Source: an uncultured Clostridia bacterium (GTDB taxonomy: Bacteria > Bacillota > Clostridia > Oscillospirales > Acutalibacteraceae). From it: a stretch of 64,000 bases of DNA. Of the stretch, positions 35,499 through 44,298 are shown piece after piece. Under the pieces are notes generated by a model. It was not told the DNA's origin. It did not search any database and worked only from the letters and a program-made list of their open reading frames with translations. Made by a program: the position numbers and the translations under genes. The DNA lies in the NCBI GenBank assembly GCA_947627345.1, contig CANQVS010000003.1:58385-122384 (forward strand), in the 5' to 3' direction. Within the stretch, counting starts at the first letter, position 1; each line of letters opens with the position of its first letter.

Positions 35499-36233
35499 CT
35501 ATGCTAAATTCCAATTTTTATTGGTAGCGATTGCTTTCTGTTCATCTGTGAGTTTAGCAAGATTTTCATTACCTATAGTTAATGTATAGGGAAATTCGTT
35601 TGTACGGTCGGCAAGAGATTTTAGCCAACTAACTATAGTATCAACGCTATATAATGCACTTGCGGACAAGTTTAGTCCGCTTCCATTAAAGCCGTCTGCA
35701 ATTGTTACATTTTCAAGGTTTTTGCAACCTTGAAATACGTCAGGGCTCATACTTTTTAAATTACCAATTATTAAATTAGTCAAATTTGTACAACCTCCAA
35801 ATGATGTTGAATACATCATTTGAATACTATCAGGAAGTATTAAGGCTTCAAGCTTTGTACAGCTATTAAATGCTCGCGAATATATATGCGTTACTCCGTA
35901 TGGAATATCAAGATTTATTATCGGACAATTTAAAAATGCTTCGTAGCCTATGCTTGTAACGCTGTCAGGTATTACTACACTCGTTAAATTTCTGCAACCA
36001 TTACACAATTCCCCACCTATCTCTGTGGTTCCATTCGGTATTACAAGACTTGTAATATCACGCTGTATTAATCCTTTTAGATATTCGGTATCTTTTGATG
36101 AGTTATTTGAAATATCATTAATAGCCTTTGGCATCTCATCAAGAGTGAGACTGTCTGTAGTTCCTGTTCTATCTCGAATTGAGTTTGCGACCGCGGTTAA
36201 CTTCGATTTCGTGACTATTACTTTATCTGCCAT
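35499..36233 (-). CDS. Phage tail-associated BspA-type leucine-rich repeat protein
   Basis: A 244-residue protein. The N-terminus (about 1-45, DKVIVTKSKLTAVANSIR) is typical of short adaptor regions of siphophage fibres. LRR_5 repeats follow (about 60-200), for example LTSVVIPDSVTSIGYEAF. The C-terminus (LTDEQKAIATNKNWNLA) is typical of BspA-type proteins. It probably binds a cell-surface target. Overlap of one base with the next fibre gene suggests translational coupling. Confidence 0.75.
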   Translation of the reverse strand: MADKVIVTKSKLTAVANSIRDRTGTTDSLTLDEMPKAINDISNNSSKDTEYLKGLIQRDITSLVIPNGTTEIGGELCNGCRNLTSVVIPDSVTSIGYEAFLNCPIINLDIPYGVTHIYSRAFNSCTKLEALILPDSIQMMYSTSFGGCTNLTNLIIGNLKSMSPDVFQGCKNLENVTIADGFNGSGLNLSASALYSVDTIVSWLKSLADRTNEFPYTLTIGNENLAKLTDEQKAIATNKNWNLA

Positions 36234-37618
36234 TAATAGCTCACCTCGTCTCCGTTTTCTATATCGCCGAGAGCATTTTCAATCCAATCCTTGACTACAG
36301 CAGTAGTCGGGATAGTAGTATCGTTCGCGAACGCATAAGCCTGTCCTGCGTTAGCCGATATAGCAAGAGCCGTATCGCTTATATGTGTTGTGTCTATAGA
36401 TTTAAGCGGAATACTGTCAAGCTTGCTGTCTATAGTCTGTTGCAGGTCCGAAGATATGCTCTGCTGAAAGTCGGACCATATTCCTTCATCTAATAATTCA
36501 CTGTAAAATACACCGCCAGTAGGTGATATGATATGTCTAAGAGTTTCATTATATTGAATTAGCGATACGTATTGCGTGATTGAGTCGGGATATATCTCTC
36601 CTGCATTCATCAGAATTTTATAAACAGTATCTTGCTCAAAATCAATCTCATCAATCTGTCGCTTTGACAAAGGAGCTCCACCAATTGTTTTATAATTCAT
36701 TTTATTTTTGATTTCATCTATAGTCTGCTTTAGATTTGCGGTCAGCTTTGAGGGTGATATAGAACCGTCCTGAATATTTAATGTTCTCACAGCATTCGGC
36801 GCAAGCTTTTCCGTTGAAACAGCTTCATCTGCAAGCTTATCGGTCGTGACTGCTCCGTCAGCTATATTCGATGTTAAGATTGAACTTTCCTCAACGCTTA
36901 TAGTCCTCCAGTCGCTCCACGATGAACCGCTCCGAACCCTGCGTTCTATGCCAAGAACGCTAATACGGTGTTGAACCTTATCGGAAGCGGTCTGTAAAGC
37001 ATTGATGAAGAATATGTAATATCTGCTATAGAGGACAGTCGCATAAATATATCCCTCATTTAAATGCAGGTCGAATACTCTCTCATTATCATTTGAATTA
37101 ACAAATTGATAAGTGGCCTTGCTGTCAACGTTAGTTTCAATGCTTTTAAATCTTTCAGAAAGCGATTTAAAATTCGCTCTCGCTTCAATAACTTCACGAA
37201 CTATGTCCGCGACTGTTCCATAACTTTTATCTGTGATATGGGCATTGTTTAAAATGTAGGGGTTGACTTGAATTACGAAAATCGGAAGGGCAAGAATTGA
37301 ATCTGTTGATGTTATTGTAATTTCAACTAACATCCGTCCCGGGCGAATAATTGCGTCTTTGTTTTTTTCATTGCAAATATTAAGCCTAAGAGTTGTCTCA
37401 TTTTTTCGCTCAACTATTCTATTATTCACAATTAAAACTCCGTCTGTCACGAAAGAGGCGCTAACGACATCCCCCTCGTTAATTGTTAAAGGGATTTTGT
37501 CGTTTAGTGGAGTAATTTCTAAAAATATGGAGTCCGCGTTAAGCTCGTGAGAATTTAAAACCGTCACGCTGGGATATTTGTCCACGAAATCAACGCTTAA
37601 TTCTTTGGTTATTGTCAT
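36233..37618 (-). CDS. Phage tail fibre / baseplate upper protein
   Basis: A 461-residue protein. The N-terminal about 1-130 is a BppU-like domain (LSVDFVDKYPSVTVLNS, VVSASFVTDG). Then come a short coiled coil (LSERFKSIETNVDSK) and fibre-like repeats with ILTSNIADGAVTTDKLADEA, followed by a C-terminal domain with a pyocin-knob-like SWSDWRTI segment. Likely receptor-binding or its support. Starts 13 bases after the Tal-like gene ends. Confidence 0.75.
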   Translation of the reverse strand: MTITKELSVDFVDKYPSVTVLNSHELNADSIFLEITPLNDKIPLTINEGDVVSASFVTDGVLIVNNRIVERKNETTLRLNICNEKNKDAIIRPGRMLVEITITSTDSILALPIFVIQVNPYILNNAHITDKSYGTVADIVREVIEARANFKSLSERFKSIETNVDSKATYQFVNSNDNERVFDLHLNEGYIYATVLYSRYYIFFINALQTASDKVQHRISVLGIERRVRSGSSWSDWRTISVEESSILTSNIADGAVTTDKLADEAVSTEKLAPNAVRTLNIQDGSISPSKLTANLKQTIDEIKNKMNYKTIGGAPLSKRQIDEIDFEQDTVYKILMNAGEIYPDSITQYVSLIQYNETLRHIISPTGGVFYSELLDEGIWSDFQQSISSDLQQTIDSKLDSIPLKSIDTTHISDTALAISANAGQAYAFANDTTIPTTAVVKDWIENALGDIENGDEVSY

Positions 37619-37630
37619 TTTTATCCTCCT

Positions 37631-38797
37631 TTAAAAAATTCCGTTTAGATATTTTTTATGATTTAAAAACAAACTCGCAAGGGTTGCTTTCGGCTCTCCA
37701 ACGTCAATGACATCCCAACGCTCGTTCAATACGTCATATTCAACTTCGGATATCTGCGAATAGGTTGCCGTGCCGAAATTGTCCAAAATGACTTTTACAT
37801 CGTCGCCAAGCGAAAATTTAGACATTTCATCAAGCTCCGCCCTGTGAGTGACTTTTATGTTGACGGAAATATTCCCAAGCTTATTGCTTTTTGAATATTT
37901 TAAAGCCAAGCTCTCCATTTTAGATTTTGCTTCGTCATAGCCAAAACCCGCGTCGTGAGCTTCTGTTCTTGCCGAATAGACTTTTAAATTTTTTGTTTTT
38001 TCGCTACAATCATATAAAAACACTCTTCTGAATTTACTCTCTGAATTAGGAATTTTAACTAAATTTCCAACGAGATTAATAGTAGAATCCTGCGCCATAT
38101 CTTTAACCTCGCCATAAGGAAGGATGTGGGAATATAGGGAGCTTATTTCTTCGGTTTGCGTTGCTTCAGAAATATTCCTTCCGTATCTAAGCTCATAGTT
38201 TTGCTTTTCGCCACGATTTTTCAACAATTTAATGTTAAAATTATCATACTCAAAATAGCCTCCCCATGTGTCCAGAAAGCTTCCTTCTGTTCCGCCAAGA
38301 ATATTTCCGAGCGTTTCAGATTTTGTTAAGCCCAGGCTGAAATTTGCTCTGCTTGTGATGTCGCTGTTAAATGAGAACGGCGGTTGAGTGTTATCGTTCA
38401 TATTTTCGGTAATAATTTTATTCCACGCCAAAACAGGTGTAGTATTTTCTAAAATATTTTCATCATCGTCGGTATAAACCGTCGCATTTTTTGTAACATA
38501 TTGATTGCAAAGACTTTTAATGTGGTCGGCGTAGATATTTATTTTTCCGTCAATGAAACGCTCTACTTTGTTAATGATGAAAAGCTGAGATTTATGCTGA
38601 GGGTTAGGCTTTGCTTCAATAATCTTCTGCGTTGAAATATATCCGTTTGTAAAATCGTTAATGTCGGTTGATAGCTCAAGCGTATATTCGCCGTTAAGGG
38701 CTTCTTTAACTATGCATCGAGACGTATGGTTAATTAAACCCAGAGGCGTTCGTGAAGTCCCATATGAGTTGTCGGGATTGTATAAAATTGGAATCAT
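37631..38797 (-). CDS. Tail-associated lysin/spike protein (Tal, prophage endopeptidase tail family)
   Basis: A 388-residue protein matching the N-terminal part of Gp21/Tal-type phage minor structural proteins (SRCIVKEALNGEYTLELS, YIKSL-type strands, LLKNRGEKQNYELRYGRNI). It forms the tail tip below Dit. There is no separate enzymatic domain, so it is a short Tal. It directly follows the Dit gene. Confidence 0.85.
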   Translation of the reverse strand: MIPILYNPDNSYGTSRTPLGLINHTSRCIVKEALNGEYTLELSTDINDFTNGYISTQKIIEAKPNPQHKSQLFIINKVERFIDGKINIYADHIKSLCNQYVTKNATVYTDDDENILENTTPVLAWNKIITENMNDNTQPPFSFNSDITSRANFSLGLTKSETLGNILGGTEGSFLDTWGGYFEYDNFNIKLLKNRGEKQNYELRYGRNISEATQTEEISSLYSHILPYGEVKDMAQDSTINLVGNLVKIPNSESKFRRVFLYDCSEKTKNLKVYSARTEAHDAGFGYDEAKSKMESLALKYSKSNKLGNISVNIKVTHRAELDEMSKFSLGDDVKVILDNFGTATYSQISEVEYDVLNERWDVIDVGEPKATLASLFLNHKKYLNGIF

Positions 38798-39556
38798 TTA
38801 CAAAAACCTCCAATTGGGTTTAATTTTAACTTCTGTTAGTGAAATGTTTTTGTTGCTAAATTCAATAATAATCTCATTTTCGCCGTGACTTAACGGCAGG
38901 GGAAAGCCCCCTGTGACTACTTTATATCTTTTTGTATCTAAATTGATTAAAACAATTTGATTAATTTTTCTGTCGATTAGAAAAGTAGGCGTTTCTTCGC
39001 TAAAAGTCACGTTTTCGTAAAAAATTCCATTAATGTTGATATCTGTCGTGCAAGGTAGAGCAGAGATTATAAAATCCGCGTCCGATTCGAACTGATAGGG
39101 ATTGGATAGTTTTATTGAATTTTTCTGACCGAAAGAATACCACCGCTGTCCTTCGTCCGAAAACCAAAACGGCTCACGATTAAAGCTTAATTTTGCGGTC
39201 GTCAATCTCGGCAGGTCACGAATTACCTCGCTCGCATTTAATAAGATGGCGTTTGTAAATGCTCTCGGGTGTAACGTATCGCGAAATTCCTTATATCCAA
39301 TATTGTAGCCCAGCCAGTCTATAGCTTTCTCGATTTGCTGTCGCGTAGGAAGTTGTTTTCTATCATTGACGAAAGCGATTGAACGTTCAAACGGAACGTT
39401 TTTGTATCTTCTTTTATCTAAAAAAACATCGCCACTTCGTCCGGGGATTTCTACGAGTTCGATATCGCGTTCAGCTATTTCATATTTTGGCGACTCTTTA
39501 ATTCTTCCACCTAATTCTGAAAGCCACGTTCCGGCGAACGAAAAATCTTGCTTCAT
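38798..39556 (-). CDS. Distal tail protein (Dit, siphovirus tail component)
   Basis: A 252-residue protein. It starts with the Dit-typical SFAGTWLSELGGRIKE, then EIPGRSGDVFLDKRRYKN, the family signature linking to the hexameric ring at the tail tip. No extra carbohydrate-binding insertion. It shares one base with the tape-measure stop codon. Confidence 0.9.
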   Translation of the reverse strand: MKQDFSFAGTWLSELGGRIKESPKYEIAERDIELVEIPGRSGDVFLDKRRYKNVPFERSIAFVNDRKQLPTRQQIEKAIDWLGYNIGYKEFRDTLHPRAFTNAILLNASEVIRDLPRLTTAKLSFNREPFWFSDEGQRWYSFGQKNSIKLSNPYQFESDADFIISALPCTTDININGIFYENVTFSEETPTFLIDRKINQIVLINLDTKRYKVVTGGFPLPLSHGENEIIIEFSNKNISLTEVKIKPNWRFL

Positions 39557-40878
39557 TAAGCGAACGCTCCTTTCTTTGAGATTACCATATCAGCGAATAA
39601 ATTAAACAGCTTTTCAGCAAGCGTCTTAACGTCGCTGTCGTTGTTTATATCTACTCCGTTGATATTAAAAGTTACATTAAATGTTGTTGAATTTTCATCA
39701 AACTCGTTATTATTTTCGTTAAACGACAGCGGAGATGAATTGCTCGTTTCTCTCATTCGCTTATAAACTTTGTCGGAAACTTTGTCAATCCACTCTGTAT
39801 TTTGTGAAAGTGGGACAACCGCTTCAGTTCCGTTTCCTTCAAGAAGACCGACTTGTCCTTTTTCAAGAACTCCTCCTTCTTCAAGCTTAGGAATGAGTGG
39901 AGGCTTTTTAGGCATTGAAAATCCCCATTCCTGTCCGAAGATGCTTCCGATAGCGTCTGCTACTCCGCCTATAGCGTCAACAATTCCTTTAACTGCTTTG
40001 TAAATTCCGCTCCATAATGAATTTATTCCGTCAATTATAAGATTAATTGGAACTTTAATTATTCCAAATAGCGTGTCCCACACGCCCTTGAATATCTTTT
40101 TAATTCCTTTCCAAGCTTTTTCCCATTTGCCTGAAAATACGCCTGTGATAAACTCTATAATTCCGCTGAATATATTTTTTAAGCCTTCAATTCTGGATTT
40201 AATGCCTTCCAGTACATTTCCTAAAACATTTTTAAAAATCTTCGCCAGATGTTTAATCACGGGAATAATTGCTGGCAGGACATATTCTAATAGTTTAGTG
40301 AATATCTTAAATATCGGTTTTAATATATCCGAAAAATCGTTAAATATCGGAGTTAGCGCTTCAAATATCGGAGCAAGCGTTTCGGATATAATGTTAGCGA
40401 TTTCAGTAATTATCGGAATAAACGGCTTTAATAAATCGTTAAATAATTCCGCCAAGTTTTCAATAAGGGGAGCAAGCGCGTTTGAGATGAGAGATGTTAT
40501 AGGTTTTAATAATTGCAAAACGAGGTTAATTATTGGTTTCAACAAATCAAATATTGTCTTCACCAAAGGCATTAACGCCTCAATTATTTCAACTAACGGT
40601 GGAAGCAATTCTTCAATTATTTGCACGAGAGGAGGCAAGAGCGTTTCTATCAATTCTATAAATACGGGCATTATCGCATTAGTTATATTTCCGATGATTG
40701 GAATGATTGCAGAAAGCAATTTTATTATCATTGGAAAAAGGGCTTTCGCCAAGTCCATAAGCGGAGGCATTAAATTTTCAAACAAATTAACAACTACAGG
40801 TTCTAACGCTTTAAATAACTGCTCTATATGCGGAAGCCCTTTCTGAATGCTTTTCATAACTTTTGTTATGAACGGCAT
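39556..40878 (-). CDS. Tape measure protein, 3' part (downstream of in-frame TGA)
   Basis: The 440-residue C-terminal part of the tape measure protein. It has many short Pro/Ile/Leu heptad-like repeats (LLPPLVQIIEELLPPLVEII) with hydrophobic helices, and ends in KLFNLFADMVI. It is in the same frame as the 5' part at 40954-41604; a single TGA at 40954-40956 and 25 more sense codons separate the two. An AGGAG lies nine bases before the Met at 40878, so re-initiation is possible. The intact gene would have about 682 codons. Confidence 0.85.
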   Translation of the reverse strand: MPFITKVMKSIQKGLPHIEQLFKALEPVVVNLFENLMPPLMDLAKALFPMIIKLLSAIIPIIGNITNAIMPVFIELIETLLPPLVQIIEELLPPLVEIIEALMPLVKTIFDLLKPIINLVLQLLKPITSLISNALAPLIENLAELFNDLLKPFIPIITEIANIISETLAPIFEALTPIFNDFSDILKPIFKIFTKLLEYVLPAIIPVIKHLAKIFKNVLGNVLEGIKSRIEGLKNIFSGIIEFITGVFSGKWEKAWKGIKKIFKGVWDTLFGIIKVPINLIIDGINSLWSGIYKAVKGIVDAIGGVADAIGSIFGQEWGFSMPKKPPLIPKLEEGGVLEKGQVGLLEGNGTEAVVPLSQNTEWIDKVSDKVYKRMRETSNSSPLSFNENNNEFDENSTTFNVTFNINGVDINNDSDVKTLAEKLFNLFADMVISKKGAFA

Positions 40879-40953
40879 TAACGAGGCTCCTAATTTAGTG
40901 ATTATGGCGCTTAACGAACGTTTTGTTTGGTCTAAAGTGTCCGAAAATTCAAC

Positions 40954-41604
40954 TCAGCTATCTACAGCTTCATCTGAAAGGACTAAACCTAAATCGTGGG
41001 CTTGCTTCTTCATCTCATCTATGGATTTGGAAGAACCGTTGAGCATTGGCATTAGGTCGCTTCCCGCTTTACCGAACAGCATTGAGGCAAGGCGAGCCTT
41101 TTCTGTCTGATTTTCCATACTTTGAAGAGTTTTAAGCGATTCCCAAATCACTTCTTCAGAATCTCGCAGATTACCCTTAGCGTCAGTCGCCGAAATTCCT
41201 AAACGCTCTAACGCGGTTGCAGTTTTACTATTACCTTGAGAAGTAGAATCCATAACAGAGCGCATCGTTTTTAATCCGTTCTTCAAACTGTCTACGCTTG
41301 TTCCTGTTTGTGAACATATAAAATCAAGCTCTTGATATGATTCGCGTGAAATCCCTATCTTTTGACTCATCTTGTCGATGTGGTCTGTAGTTTCCGCTGC
41401 GCTGTTTGCCATTTTAAACATTCCGCCGGCTGCCACAGTCGCTCCGCCTACGATAGCCGTCCCCCATTTAGCTGCGCTTTTTATGCCTTTTCCGAGAGTT
41501 TTCGCAACGCCCTGTGCATTTTTATCTGTCTTTGAAATTGACTTATTCGCTTCCGTGTTATCGACAAATATTGAACCGAACAGTTTAAAAACTTCAACTG
41601 CCAT
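40954..41604 (-). CDS. Tape measure protein, 5' part (ends at in-frame TGA)
   Basis: A 216-residue N-terminal part of the tape measure protein, with the DNTEANKSISKTDKNAQGVA start and the glycine-rich GTAIVGGATVAAGGMFKMANSAAE segment typical of phage TMPs. It stops at TGA within DEAVDS, after which the same frame continues VEFSDTLDQTKRS into the 3' part. The most likely original codon was TCA or TGG. The ATG at 41604 follows GGGAGGTGG. Confidence 0.85.
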   Translation of the reverse strand: MAVEVFKLFGSIFVDNTEANKSISKTDKNAQGVAKTLGKGIKSAAKWGTAIVGGATVAAGGMFKMANSAAETTDHIDKMSQKIGISRESYQELDFICSQTGTSVDSLKNGLKTMRSVMDSTSQGNSKTATALERLGISATDAKGNLRDSEEVIWESLKTLQSMENQTEKARLASMLFGKAGSDLMPMLNGSSKSIDEMKKQAHDLGLVLSDEAVDS

Positions 41605-41899
41605 TACTTTCCACCTCCCATCTGTTGTTGTCAAGAATGTCTGCTACATTCTTTTCAATCTCATCACTTTCTATATCATTATTCACGCCGTTATATCTTT
41701 TGGCGTTTTTTAAAACCTCGTTTTTAAATTCATCAAATCCTATGCCTGCCAAGCTCGCAAATGTTGACGAGTATATTTTAAGTAAATATTCGTCATTTTC
41801 GCGTTCCTGCATATAGTTGATTGCCTCGAGGATTTCACTAAAAGAAAGCTCTTGAAAAATAGCTAAGTTTCCCTGACTATATTTCAAGAGCAAGCCCAC
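41594..41899 (-). CDS. Tail assembly chaperone, frameshifted part (gpT-like)
   Basis: About 101 residues (LLLKYSQGNLAIFQELSF...). It has no good ribosome site of its own. Its frame is open upstream to the T-TTT-TTC slippery site inside the gpG-like gene, so it is almost certainly made as a fusion by -1 frameshifting. The fusion product would be about 217 residues. Tail chaperones of this gpG/gpGT kind bring the tape measure and tail subunits together. Confidence 0.8.
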   Translation of the reverse strand: MGLLLKYSQGNLAIFQELSFSEILEAINYMQERENDEYLLKIYSSTFASLAGIGFDEFKNEVLKNAKRYNGVNNDIESDEIEKNVADILDNNRWEVESNGS

Positions 41900-41904
41900 G
41901 CTCC

Positions 41905-42246
41905 TTATATTAAGCTCGAGGCTGACTTGAAAAAAGAGCCGAGGTCGTTTTCCTTAATTATTTTTACAAAAATATCTTTCAAACCGCTTATTGATAGATT
42001 TTTAATTTCTTCGGGCGTCGTTTCCACCACGCCTGCCAACAGCTCATATATTTGGCTTTCAACATCCTTATTTCCTGATGCTGAAATTAGGGTTAAAATT
42101 ACTTCAAGCCCTATTTCATTTACGTTTGTTTTTTTGTTTTTTGTATCGCCGAATTTAGTCGCAAGCTTTGAAAGTTCGTCTTTGATTTCAGTAGTTTTTA
42201 AAATACGAGCCATTTTAAAGGCGTCAGAGAGAATAAGCTTTCGCAT
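41905..42246 (-). CDS. Tail assembly chaperone (gpG-like)
   Basis: A 113-residue helical protein between the major tail protein and the tape measure genes. Near its 3' end GGC-TCT-TTT-TTC-AAG contains the slippery heptamer T-TTT-TTC at 41929-41935; a -1 shift there continues CAA-GTC-AGC in the frame of the next gene. It is the short, abundant form of the lambda gpG/gpGT pair. Confidence 0.85.
   Translation of the reverse strand: MRKLILSDAFKMARILKTTEIKDELSKLATKFGDTKNKKTNVNEIGLEVILTLISASGNKDVESQIYELLAGVVETTPEEIKNLSISGLKDIFVKIIKENDLGSFFKSASSLI
41929..41935 (-). promoter_or_regulatory. Programmed -1 frameshift slippery site
   Basis: Heptamer TTTTTTC read as T-TTT-TTC in the zero frame of the gpG-like gene. 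The -1 frame is open from here to 41594. Confidence 0.75.
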
Positions 42247-42257
42247 ATTTTACCTCC

Positions 42258-42887
42258 TTATTCTTCTGCTGTTTTAGGATAAAAAATAGCATATGGAGCT
42301 TTTACATCTTCGCCGTCATCAGCAAGGTCATATGCTTCTTCTTCTAACGCTCCGAAGAATTGAAGCTCTACCGATGCCTGTCCTTTGTCGGCTACCGTCA
42401 TCGTAAAGCCATTTTCGTTAAAAGCATTGTAAACTTGAATAATTACGGGCTTTTCTTCTCCAAGCAATGTTCCAACCCAAGTTATATTTTCAACGTAATC
42501 TTCATCTACTACATAGCTTCTGCCTTCAATTTTGTCGTAGCCGTTAACAGCGTCGCTGACTACGTCTGCTGTGCCGACAGCGTTTTTAATAATTTCTTCT
42601 GTAATTTCAGCAACAGTCGCTTTTAAATATACTTCGGTCGAATCGATGAACAGATTTCCTTTAACGCGTGAACGCACGCCGTCAAACTCACCTGAACGAT
42701 ATGTATTAACTACGCTAAATTCTCCGCCTCCGCTTGTGGCTCCGATACACTTTCCTGCTTTTTTTGCCGAAGCGTAAGTATCGGTCCCAACTGTGAAGTT
42801 TTTAAAAAAGGCTCCTGCGTCAAGAATGAGGTGGTCAACTGTTTGCTTGTTAAAACCGCTATACGGTTTAATCCTTCTTTTATTCAT
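42258..42887 (-). CDS. Phage major tail protein
   Basis: About 209 residues, beta-rich, with a Gly-rich loop (GATSGGGEFSVV) and the acidic C-terminal DLADDGEDVKAPYAIFYP that resembles siphovirus major tail proteins (phi13-type). Strong GGAGGGAAAATCCGT before the ATG at 42887. Its place between the tail terminator and the gpG-like chaperone gene supports the call. Confidence 0.85.
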   Translation of the reverse strand: MNKRRIKPYSGFNKQTVDHLILDAGAFFKNFTVGTDTYASAKKAGKCIGATSGGGEFSVVNTYRSGEFDGVRSRVKGNLFIDSTEVYLKATVAEITEEIIKNAVGTADVVSDAVNGYDKIEGRSYVVDEDYVENITWVGTLLGEEKPVIIQVYNAFNENGFTMTVADKGQASVELQFFGALEEEAYDLADDGEDVKAPYAIFYPKTAEE

Positions 42888-43260
42888 ACGGATTTTCCCT
42901 CCTATAAACATTGATTTCATATGTGAACATTAAACGCGCTATAGAAGCATCGCTTTCGTTAATAATTTGCCGGTCATTTGTATTTACGATTTTAAAATAG
43001 AAGTTTGGATTTTCAAAAGTCGCTGCGCTTATTTCTTTATCAAGAATATCCGCGAGTTCTTGAATTTTCAAAAACGTGTTTTTGTCATAAAAATTTATTG
43101 TCAAAAGATATTTCTCGATTAAATCGACATCAAGACGCTTGAGTTCGTATTCTCCGCGCGGATAGCCTATATTTATTGGAGCGTGCCAAAAAAATAAACG
43201 AGGCGAATATGAGTTTAGAACTTCTTTTATTGCTGAATATAATTCATTGGTTTTATTCAC
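42880..43260 (-). CDS. Tail terminator-like protein
   Basis: About 126 residues (NELYSAIKEVLNSYSPRLFFW, ISAATFENPNFYFKIVN). By position between the HK97 gp10-like gene and the major tail protein it is the tail completion/terminator protein. The GTG at 43260 follows AAGGAGAATACGAAG. It overlaps both neighbours by a few bases. Confidence 0.75.
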   Translation of the reverse strand: MNKTNELYSAIKEVLNSYSPRLFFWHAPINIGYPRGEYELKRLDVDLIEKYLLTINFYDKNTFLKIQELADILDKEISAATFENPNFYFKIVNTNDRQIINESDASIARLMFTYEINVYRRENPYE

Positions 43261-43681
43261 CTTCGTATTCTCCTTCGTCAATCTTATGCTCGGCGGATTC
43301 GTGTCCGATGCCACTAAGATATTGGGCTTGAATATCCCTGATTTGATTTATATTATCGTTGACAGAATGCGATAAGGCTCCTGTCTTTGGGATTCCACGC
43401 GAGCTTACTCCTATTTCTTGATATAAGCCGTAAAAGCCTCCGGGTTTAAAGCCCACCTGTAGGTCGGGGACTTCCTGCCTCCGTCGCACCCAATATTGAG
43501 TATTTTCTGCAAGACGTCCGGTTCGCCGTCTTATTTTCTGACGAGTTTTTCTGCAAATAAACTTTCCTGCGTCACGCAGGGCGGCGCGAATAAGCTCATT
43601 AAGCGTATATTCAATCCTGTTTACGTTGCTGAGATATTCCACGCCGTCCTTTTTAAATTTCACGCTTTTAGGTAAAGACAT
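43253..43681 (-). CDS. HK97 gp10-family head-tail joining protein
   Basis: About 142 residues, basic, with RKTRQKIRRRTGRLAENTQYWVRRR and the gp10-typical GFYGLYQEIGVSSRGIPKTGAL ending. It is part of the head-tail neck. The start at 43681 (SLPKSVKFKKDG) overlaps the previous gene by 14 bases. Confidence 0.85.
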   Translation of the reverse strand: MSLPKSVKFKKDGVEYLSNVNRIEYTLNELIRAALRDAGKFICRKTRQKIRRRTGRLAENTQYWVRRRQEVPDLQVGFKPGGFYGLYQEIGVSSRGIPKTGALSHSVNDNINQIRDIQAQYLSGIGHESAEHKIDEGEYEGE

Positions 43682-44012
43682 CTGTTTCACCCGCTAATTG
43701 AGTTAAATATAATTCCACGCGTTCTGAATTAGCAATTGGATAAGCACGGTATATCCTAAACCGCTGCCCCTCTAATTCACAAATTGTTTCGTTTTTGTAT
43801 TCAAAAGAATTGATTTCCACAACAATTTCGGGAGTGAAGCCACGGGCCGCCGCCTGAAAGAACTCCGACTGCTTGACAGATTTTTTAATCCCAAAAATCT
43901 GCCTTTTTTTTTCAACAAAAACGGGCTCCCCAATTTCGTTAGTGTTTTTAAAAGCGGTTTCGTCATTTCCTCCTGTTGAAGAAATAATGTAAATTAAACA
44001 ATCTCTATTCAT
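43668..44012 (-). CDS. Phage head closure (head-tail adaptor) protein
   Basis: A 114-residue beta-rich protein with VFVEKKRQIFGIKKSVKQSEFFQAA and INSFEYKNETICELEGQRFRIYR, the pattern of head-closure knob proteins of the SPP1 gp16 / HK97 kind. Located directly after the connector gene with a 4-base overlap. Confidence 0.8.
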   Translation of the reverse strand: MNRDCLIYIISSTGGNDETAFKNTNEIGEPVFVEKKRQIFGIKKSVKQSEFFQAAARGFTPEIVVEINSFEYKNETICELEGQRFRIYRAYPIANSERVELYLTQLAGETDVFT

Positions 44013-44296
44013 TCGCTGTCCGAGCTCCTCAGTGAAAGCGCGTTTCTCAAACCTTCATATGCCTCCCGCCAATCTAAACGATTGGGATTTTCACCGAAAT
44101 AACCTTTGCAATAATGTTTGATAGCCTGTCTGTGCAACGGTTTTTCTAAGTCAACTTTAATTCCCACGTCTTTCATATCAGCGATAGCTGAATCAATTAG
44201 CGGGAAGATTTCGCTTTCATCAAAATTAGTCGTGGTAATTCGCAAGGCGGTCTTAACCTCTTCAAGTAAGCGTTCTTCGCAAATCGCCCAGTCCAT
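44009..44296 (-). CDS. Head-tail connector protein (gp6-like)
   Basis: A 95-residue helical protein with LLEEVKTALRITTTNFDESEI and AIADMKDVGIKV, typical of HK97 gp6/SPP1 gp15 connector proteins (QLRxxxRItxxxxDdxi pattern). It lies 2 bases after the capsid gene and overlaps the head-closure gene. Confidence 0.85.
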   Translation of the reverse strand: MDWAICEERLLEEVKTALRITTTNFDESEIFPLIDSAIADMKDVGIKVDLEKPLHRQAIKHYCKGYFGENPNRLDWREAYEGLRNALSLRSSDSE

Positions 44297-44298
44297 AA

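Noticed and set aside
40073..40846. 257-codon plus-strand frame opposite the tape measure gene
   Set aside because: It mirrors the repetitive, biased codons of the tape measure; no ribosome site and no recognisable protein.
40954..40956. TGA reassignment in this phage
   Set aside because: TGA ends other phage genes such as the tail chaperone at 41594, and no suppressor tRNA was seen in the window.
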